A DNA stretch of 64,000 nt from an uncultured Lachnospiraceae bacterium (lineage in GTDB: Bacteria > Bacillota > Clostridia > Lachnospirales > Lachnospiraceae). The translations under genes and the position numbers were made by a program. Below the pieces are notes generated by a model. It did not search any database and had not been told where the DNA came from. It saw only the letters and a list, made by a program, of their open reading frames with translations. Each line of letters starts with the position of its first letter. Position 1 is the stretch's first letter. The DNA lies in the NCBI GenBank assembly GCA_910577675.1, contig CAJTOR010000002.1:124001-188000 (forward strand). Reading direction: 5' to 3'. Positions 59,098 through 64,000 of this stretch are shown one piece after another.

Positions 59098-61914
59098 ATG
59101 GGAAAAAGGTTGTTAAAAATCTTTAGCTGTGCCGCCGCTGCCATGCTTGTGCTTGGCGCGGGGGCATGCGGCGGGGAGGATGCAGAGGAGAGCTTAAATC
59201 CGACTGTATCAGCCACACCGGATGTAAAACCGGAGGAGGGGGAGGAAAAAAACTCTGTCACGCCGGATATAGAGAAGGATAAGGAAGAGAAAGATAAAGA
59301 GGAAAGCGGGGATACCGGGGATCAGGAAACAGATAAGACCAGCGGGGAAGGAACAGAAGACATCAAAGGGCAGGAGGATGGCGTTGATAACCTCCTTCCG
59401 GTCACCTACACAAAGATTGATATTACAGAGGACATGATAACTTCCTCCGAGCCGTGGAACAATGGACCGGATGTGGTGGCAAATGCGTTTGACGGAGATG
59501 TTTCCACATTTTTTGACGGTCTGGAAGAAGGGTTTATCCGCGTTGACCTTAAAGGTGAATACCTGATCGGGAAGATCGGCTATGCGCCGAGAAGCGGCTA
59601 TGAATCGAGGCTGTGCGGCACATTTTACGGGAGCCTTGACGGCAGGACATGGCATGAAATTTATCAGATTAAGTCCGCCCCATCTGCGATGAAGGAAACG
59701 GACTATACCGAATTTGCAACAGTCAGCAGGTTCCGCTATATCAAGTATGAAAATATAAACGACTGCGCAAATATTTCGGAGATGGTACTTTACAGTGCAG
59801 AGGGAATCCCGGCGGAACTTGTCGCGGAAATTGGCAGGGAAACCTATGCGGATGGAAGTTATGAGATGCTTGATGAAATCCCGCAGGATCGCGGTATGAT
59901 ACAGGCAGGGATTGATTTTGAGCGGCTTGACGATGTGTCGAGGGCGGCATGTGATAACAACCCTTCCACGGTAGCAAAGGCGCAGGAGGGCGGAGAAATC
60001 GTGCTGGTGCTGGATCGCGAGTACACGCTTTCGGCGATTGCCTACATGGGCGGCGAGGACGGGGAAGTAACCCCTTTAAATCTTGGTGGCGGACAATTCT
60101 ACGGCAGTGCGGACGGCGAGGAATGGGTTCTGCTCTACGAAATTGAAACGCCGCCGGATACGGTATGCTCTACATTTGTTTATTATGGGGAATTGCTTAC
60201 CACAGGTTCCTACCGCTATGTAAAATATCAGAATCCAAATGGTGTGACAGCCATATCGGAAATCAGGGTGTATGCTATGGAAACTTCATTATCAGTATCT
60301 TTGGCGGCGCTCCCGTTCGCCACAAACGCGAAGGGGGAGGTCAATAATATTGCCCTTTACTGGGGCAGTTCGCTTGAGGCGGAAATTTACGAGATTTACC
60401 GCGCGGGGGAGGACGGGAAATTTGAGCTTGTCCATACGGGGCGCGGCACGTCCTGGCAGGACTATGATCTTCCTGTCGGAAATTATACTTACCGGATGGA
60501 ACTAAAAAACGGCAGTACAAAGCTTGTTAGCAACGAGGCAAAAGTGCAGTGCACTGCCATGCCGGAGGCGGAATTAAAAGTACTTAATAACCAGCAGGCG
60601 GGGAATGGTCTGTCTATGCGCAGTGGAATCTGCCATGAAGAGATTTATTATAGCTATAATATATCCGTTACGGCAGGAAAGGCTAAGGTAGTGGAACAGA
60701 CATCGAAGGACGGCTACAATTTTGGCAATGAAAGAACCGTGGTTACAAGCGATGCACATGAACTTTTAAGGAGCTGTAAGATCGAAAGTGCGAAGACCGT
60801 CTATGTAAAGGGGCAGAATAAGGTGGTGATCGTTGCCCACTGGGAGAAACCGGACGGCTATGCGGACGGGAAACTTCTTCTTGTAACCGGGACACCGGGC
60901 GGGGAATTTACGCTGCACGGGATCTGGAACCCTGAGGACATTGAGGTGCGCGATATGTCAGTTTTTGTGGACGATGATGGGACGGGATATTTGTTGGCAG
61001 CCGCGAACAAGCCGGGTGAGGGCGCAAATGCAAGCATCTATATTTTCCGTTTTACGGAGGATTTTTCAGGGATTGAGGGCATTGTCACAGTATTGTTTGA
61101 GAACCAGTACCGTGAGATGCCGAATGTGGTAAAGGCGGACGGATGGTATTATCTCTTCCTCTCGCAGGCGGCGGGCTGGTATCCGAGTTCCGGGGCATAT
61201 GCTTCCTCCCGCAGTATGGAGGAAGGATGGAGTGAGCTGCGCCCAATCGGAAATACATCCACATTTTCCTCCCAGTCAAGCTGGATTGCGGTACTTGGCG
61301 AGGGGGAAAAGAAAAATTATCTGATGCATGCCTACCGCTGGATTGCCGGGGAGGGAACAAGCTCCACGATGATTGCGCCAGTTCTGTTTGCGGACGGCAT
61401 CGCGTACTATGATTATTTCCCGAAGATTCTCTATAATGACCGTACTGGTGATATGGTTCCGCTCGCCCCGGGAAGATTGCTTTCTGCGGACTGTCCGGTT
61501 ACCGCAACCCTCGGTGCTGCCAAGGGATGTGAGGCATCAAATGTAACGGATGGGGATTATTTCAGTTCCTACACTGCGGATTCTGCTGCCTGGCCGGTCA
61601 GTCTGACCATTGATCTTGGAAGAGAGTGCGAACTTACGAACTTGCAGATTTCATGGTATATCTGCAAGGGATCGGAAGGTTATTACATGTATGATGTGTA
61701 TGGAAGCACAGATGGGGAAAACTGGAATATTCTGCATGAAAATACCAATGAGAAGAACACCCGCGTTTCTAAAACTTACGGGTTTAATGTCAATCCGCTT
61801 TCCGGTGTGGCGCGGTATGTGAAGATTACAGTAAATGGCGCAAGGCTGCAAAACAATCCGGATAATAACTGGTATACACCGACCATCTATGAGGTGAAGG
61901 TGTTTGGAAAATAA
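59098..61914 (+). CDS. Lipoprotein with F5/8-type C (discoidin) domains and a GH43-like module
   Basis: The 938-residue protein has a lipobox (MLVLGAGAC), then an acidic Lys/Glu linker (about 30-110). Two discoidin-like carbohydrate-binding domains follow (about 115-255 and 280-395), then a FN3-like piece, a five-bladed-propeller-like module in the middle (DMSVFVDDDGTGYLLAAANK, REMPNVVKADGWYYLFLSQA, later TMIAPVLFADG) of GH43 character, and a C-terminal F5/8 domain (NVTDGDYFSSYTADSAAWPV). The GH43 catalytic triad cannot be placed with certainty. It sits at the cell surface and probably supplies galactosides to the GH42 enzyme, whose gene is 44 bases upstream. Confidence 0.8.
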   Translation: MGKRLLKIFSCAAAAMLVLGAGACGGEDAEESLNPTVSATPDVKPEEGEEKNSVTPDIEKDKEEKDKEESGDTGDQETDKTSGEGTEDIKGQEDGVDNLLPVTYTKIDITEDMITSSEPWNNGPDVVANAFDGDVSTFFDGLEEGFIRVDLKGEYLIGKIGYAPRSGYESRLCGTFYGSLDGRTWHEIYQIKSAPSAMKETDYTEFATVSRFRYIKYENINDCANISEMVLYSAEGIPAELVAEIGRETYADGSYEMLDEIPQDRGMIQAGIDFERLDDVSRAACDNNPSTVAKAQEGGEIVLVLDREYTLSAIAYMGGEDGEVTPLNLGGGQFYGSADGEEWVLLYEIETPPDTVCSTFVYYGELLTTGSYRYVKYQNPNGVTAISEIRVYAMETSLSVSLAALPFATNAKGEVNNIALYWGSSLEAEIYEIYRAGEDGKFELVHTGRGTSWQDYDLPVGNYTYRMELKNGSTKLVSNEAKVQCTAMPEAELKVLNNQQAGNGLSMRSGICHEEIYYSYNISVTAGKAKVVEQTSKDGYNFGNERTVVTSDAHELLRSCKIESAKTVYVKGQNKVVIVAHWEKPDGYADGKLLLVTGTPGGEFTLHGIWNPEDIEVRDMSVFVDDDGTGYLLAAANKPGEGANASIYIFRFTEDFSGIEGIVTVLFENQYREMPNVVKADGWYYLFLSQAAGWYPSSGAYASSRSMEEGWSELRPIGNTSTFSSQSSWIAVLGEGEKKNYLMHAYRWIAGEGTSSTMIAPVLFADGIAYYDYFPKILYNDRTGDMVPLAPGRLLSADCPVTATLGAAKGCEASNVTDGDYFSSYTADSAAWPVSLTIDLGRECELTNLQISWYICKGSEGYYMYDVYGSTDGENWNILHENTNEKNTRVSKTYGFNVNPLSGVARYVKITVNGARLQNNPDNNWYTPTIYEVKVFGK

Positions 61915-61939
61915 GCAGTTTTAAGTGGGAAGCAATTAG

Positions 61940-62319
61940 GAGGCAGGAAGAAATCCTGGTCAGAGGGATTATCTGGCGCGAACTGTTCTGTTATGGGCAA
62001 AGAAGAACCGCTATCTGGTGGGGCTAGTTCACTATACAAGCGCGAAAGCGTTCCTGTTTGATTATGGGCAGGAAAAGGATTTTGATATTTTGCTTCTGGA
62101 TGTGGAAATGCCGGAAATCTACACGAAATTTAATGAGATAGTTGGAGATAAGACAGCCATCTATATTAGCCACCGGCTCTCCTCGTGCCGCTTCTGCGAC
62201 AGGATTGCGGTATTTGAAAAAGGAAGCATTGTGCAGGTTGCACGCACGAGGAGCTGCTTTGTGACAGGGGTGGCAAATAGTATGAACTCTGGAATGCACA
62301 AGCGAAGTATTACGCGTAA
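61940..62319 (+). pseudogene. Chimeric remnant: LytTR-type receiver fused to an ABC exporter end
   Basis: One open frame (61940 to about 62220) first reads as a response-regulator receiver (LVHYTSAKAFLFDYG, FDILLLDVEMPE) and then, without a stop, as the end of an ABC ATPase (IYTKFNEIVGDKTAIYISHR, LSSCRFCDRIAVFEKGSIVQ). Beyond that the ABC reading continues in the next frame (HEELLCDRGGK, an internal TAG, YELWNAQAKYYA) to TAA 62319. The receiver lacks its N-terminus. A deletion therefore joined two different genes, and frameshift and nonsense changes followed. No function expected. Confidence 0.85.
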
Positions 62320-62331
62320 AAGAAAATATTA

Positions 62332-63348
62332 ATTTTGTATTGTTTGAGCGCTGGGTGTAGGACTTGGCAGCAAAGCGGATTCTGGGAGGGAATCTTCCTC
62401 GGTATATTGGTATATAAGTTCGTAGCCCTCGCATTCATCTAGCACATAGTTAAAAAATGTAAGTACATTCTCATTTCCGACATAAAATATTTTACCAGTA
62501 TCAAGAATATTGGTGGCAAGGTAGCCGTCTTCATACAGACAAATACTGATGTTTTCGTATCCAAGCAGCGGGATGCTTATGGATATAGAGAGAAGCTCTG
62601 ATGAATTATTAGAAGCCTGGTCATTTGGTTCGCTTTCCGCTTGTTCACAGGATTTGAGGAATTCCCATATTTTGGAATCATCTAAATTTTCGAAGCGGAC
62701 AGTACAATATTCGCCGGATTTCTTAACGTAATCATAGTCAATAAAATTAAATTGCAGTGTATTTTCTAAATTTAAATCCGTGACGAGAGTATGAAGTGTT
62801 TCTGGGCGGTAATCTGGATTTATGGCAGCGTAGAAGGTTTCCTGCCCGCTGTAGCGGATGGCAATGGCACAATCGGGGGAGATCCCCTTGATTTCGCGGG
62901 CAAGGACAGAGTGGAAACGCTCTGCCTCCTCCCCGGCGAGATGGGCATATTCATCGTATCCCTGCGCTGTTTGTGTGCCAAGTTCATTTCCGAGGCGGTC
63001 TGATTCCACAATTCCTCCCCGCGCATTGTATTGTTTGCCGGAAACTTCGATATTTGAATATTGTTCATAAATTTCCATATCTTCCCAGTGCGGAATCCGG
63101 TAAATTTCATCTTTTACATCGTTTTTATTTATCAGGATTGTTTTGGCAGGCCAGGAAGGCTCCTCTTTTCCGCGATACTGTTTTACAAGGATTATGGAGG
63201 AAGCCAGGCAGACCAGGGCGGCTGTGCCAATCAGTGCGGGCGCATATTTTTGCAGGCGCTTCTTAAAGCGGGGGCGCGCACCAAGACAGCACGCCAGATA
63301 GTTCTCGTCAATCTGGTTCATTGCTTCATCAAAAATTATTCTGTTCAT
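62332..63348 (-). CDS. Membrane anti-sigma-like protein
   Basis: The 338-residue protein has a short cytoplasmic N-terminus, one membrane helix (LIGTAALVCLASSIILV, about 40-57) and an extracytoplasmic domain with a TPSAQTIQN tail. The start overlaps the stop of the sigma gene (ATGA), the classic coupling of an ECF sigma and its regulator. No zinc-binding anti-sigma motif (HxxxCxxC) is visible, although the cytoplasmic part has Cys-Cys at ACCLGARPRF. So the anti-sigma role is inferred from position and topology. The signal sensed is unknown. Confidence 0.7.
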
Positions 63349-63902
63349 AGAAATACCTCCCTTTCGGTTAAATATTTTTTCAGGCGGGTGCGGATGCGGG
63401 TCAGGCGAACTGTAATGTTTTTCTCACTGAGCCCGACTGCTTCGGCAATTTCAGCGCAACTTTCGTAAAACCAGTAGCGTCTAAGGAAAATTTCACGGTT
63501 TTTGGTGGGCAGGGTATCAAGGAAAGCCTCGAGCATACAGGTGAGTTCTTTTGCCTCAATTGTCCCCTCCACACTGTCAGGACTGCTCAGTGTGGCTTCG
63601 AGTTCGTCCATTGCAACCTCTTTCATGCTGTTGCGCTTTGCCGCATTTTTTGTGCGGCAGCGGCAGAGCGAGATGTTGCGCACAATTTTTAGGACAAAGG
63701 CGGGCAGCAGGGAGGGATTTGCGGGGGGAATGGCGTTCCAGGTACCGAGGTACGCGTCATTTACACATTCTTCCGCATCCGGCTCACTTCCCAAAATCCT
63801 GAAAGAAATCATATGGAAAAGTTTTCCATATTTTTGGTCCAGTTCCTTTATGCCTTGCTCCGAGCGGGCAAAAAACAGGGCAATAATCTTTTCATCTTCC
63901 AT
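63345..63902 (-). CDS. ECF-type RNA polymerase sigma factor
   Basis: The 185-residue protein has sigma region 2 (YGKLFHMISFRILGSEPDAE, ECVNDAYLGTWNAIPP) and region 4 (LPTKNREIFLRRYWFYESCA, EIAEAVGLSEKNITVRLTRI). No region 1 or 3, as in ECF sigmas. It should direct polymerase to a stress- or signal-specific regulon and is expected to be held by the membrane protein encoded next. Start after AGAGGAGG. Upstream (63903-64000, minus strand) TGTAG and CTACA form an inverted repeat around a gap, near possible -35/-10 elements, a plausible autoregulated promoter. Confidence 0.9.
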   Translation of the reverse strand: MEDEKIIALFFARSEQGIKELDQKYGKLFHMISFRILGSEPDAEECVNDAYLGTWNAIPPANPSLLPAFVLKIVRNISLCRCRTKNAAKRNSMKEVAMDELEATLSSPDSVEGTIEAKELTCMLEAFLDTLPTKNREIFLRRYWFYESCAEIAEAVGLSEKNITVRLTRIRTRLKKYLTEREVFL

Positions 63903-64000
63903 CAGTTTAACCTCCTCTTCCTATATACTGTAGATTTTTTCGGTTTGACTACACTATTTATATCATATCCTCTAAAAAATTTCTTCGGTATCTTTTTTCA

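Overview
The window looks like a chromosomal segment of a Gram-positive anaerobic Clostridia, most likely a gut Lachnospiraceae. Reasons seen in the sequence: AGGAGG-type ribosome sites, TTGACA/TATAAT promoters with 17-base spacers, a T-box leader, a ZTP (pfl) riboswitch, a Firmicutes-type 6S RNA, a C_GCAxxG_C_C family protein, a TIGR04086 membrane protein, and a choloylglycine-hydrolase family enzyme next to glycosidase genes. The genus is inference. No rRNA, tRNA, CRISPR array, intact transposase or phage gene was recognised.

Layout. 1-4250: end of a CNNM/CBS membrane protein, a small frameshifted ORF, rlmH with a 53-bp tandem repeat at its end, a double DUF1294 protein, and a PadR-hydrolase operon. 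4380-8540: two tandem MutS-like ATPases and a small unknown gene. 8600-11880: hexuronate genes kdgK and kduI, then degV. 12000-15850: a convergent divergent-Hsp70/J-protein pair. 16000-19600: tgt, yajC, a PHP phosphoesterase and a TIGR04086 protein. 19600-27250: signalling block with an Ig-like secreted protein, PilZ plus HD-GYP, a two-component system, 6S RNA, a PHP protein and a second HD-GYP protein. 27350-32520: C_GCAxxG protein, polar amino-acid ABC transporter, radical SAM protein and methyltransferase. 32775-36865: xylo-oligosaccharide-type locus (AraC regulator, ThuA-like, Gfo/Idh/MocA, GH8). 37000-43250: truncated receiver, pepT, T-box-ilvD-ilvB. 43300-47680: tandem structured repeats, an uncharacterised predicted toroid protein, and a ZTP-riboswitch operon with split IMP synthesis (PurO-type cyclohydrolase plus standalone AICAR transformylase). 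47700-50100: AT-rich stretch with a GNAT gene, a broken nucleosidase gene and an orphan transcription unit. 50128-54030: heterodimer-type ABC exporter pair. 54165-61914: broken methyltransferase gene, bile-salt-hydrolase-like enzyme, AraC regulator, repeats, GH42 beta-galactosidase and a large GH43-like lipoprotein. 61940-64000: chimeric response-regulator/ABC remnant and an ECF sigma/anti-sigma pair.

Main candidate for something undescribed: a roughly 130-bp repeat made of serial hairpins. It occurs as two tandem copies before the gene at 43633 and two partly deleted copies before the GH42 gene at 57044. Two of its stems differ between the loci by paired, compensating changes, and at both loci the last copy ends in the same promoter-like layout: TTAGCA, a CATGTC palindrome in the spacer, then TATAAT. 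A carbohydrate regulon switch, a structured RNA or a small non-autonomous element are all possible. At GH42 a run of nine C follows the -10 box directly.

Decay is widespread in the second half (37010, 41340, 48963, 54165, 61940), which suggests recent deletions. Start sites were chosen by ribosome-site spacing and, where possible, by promoter position.
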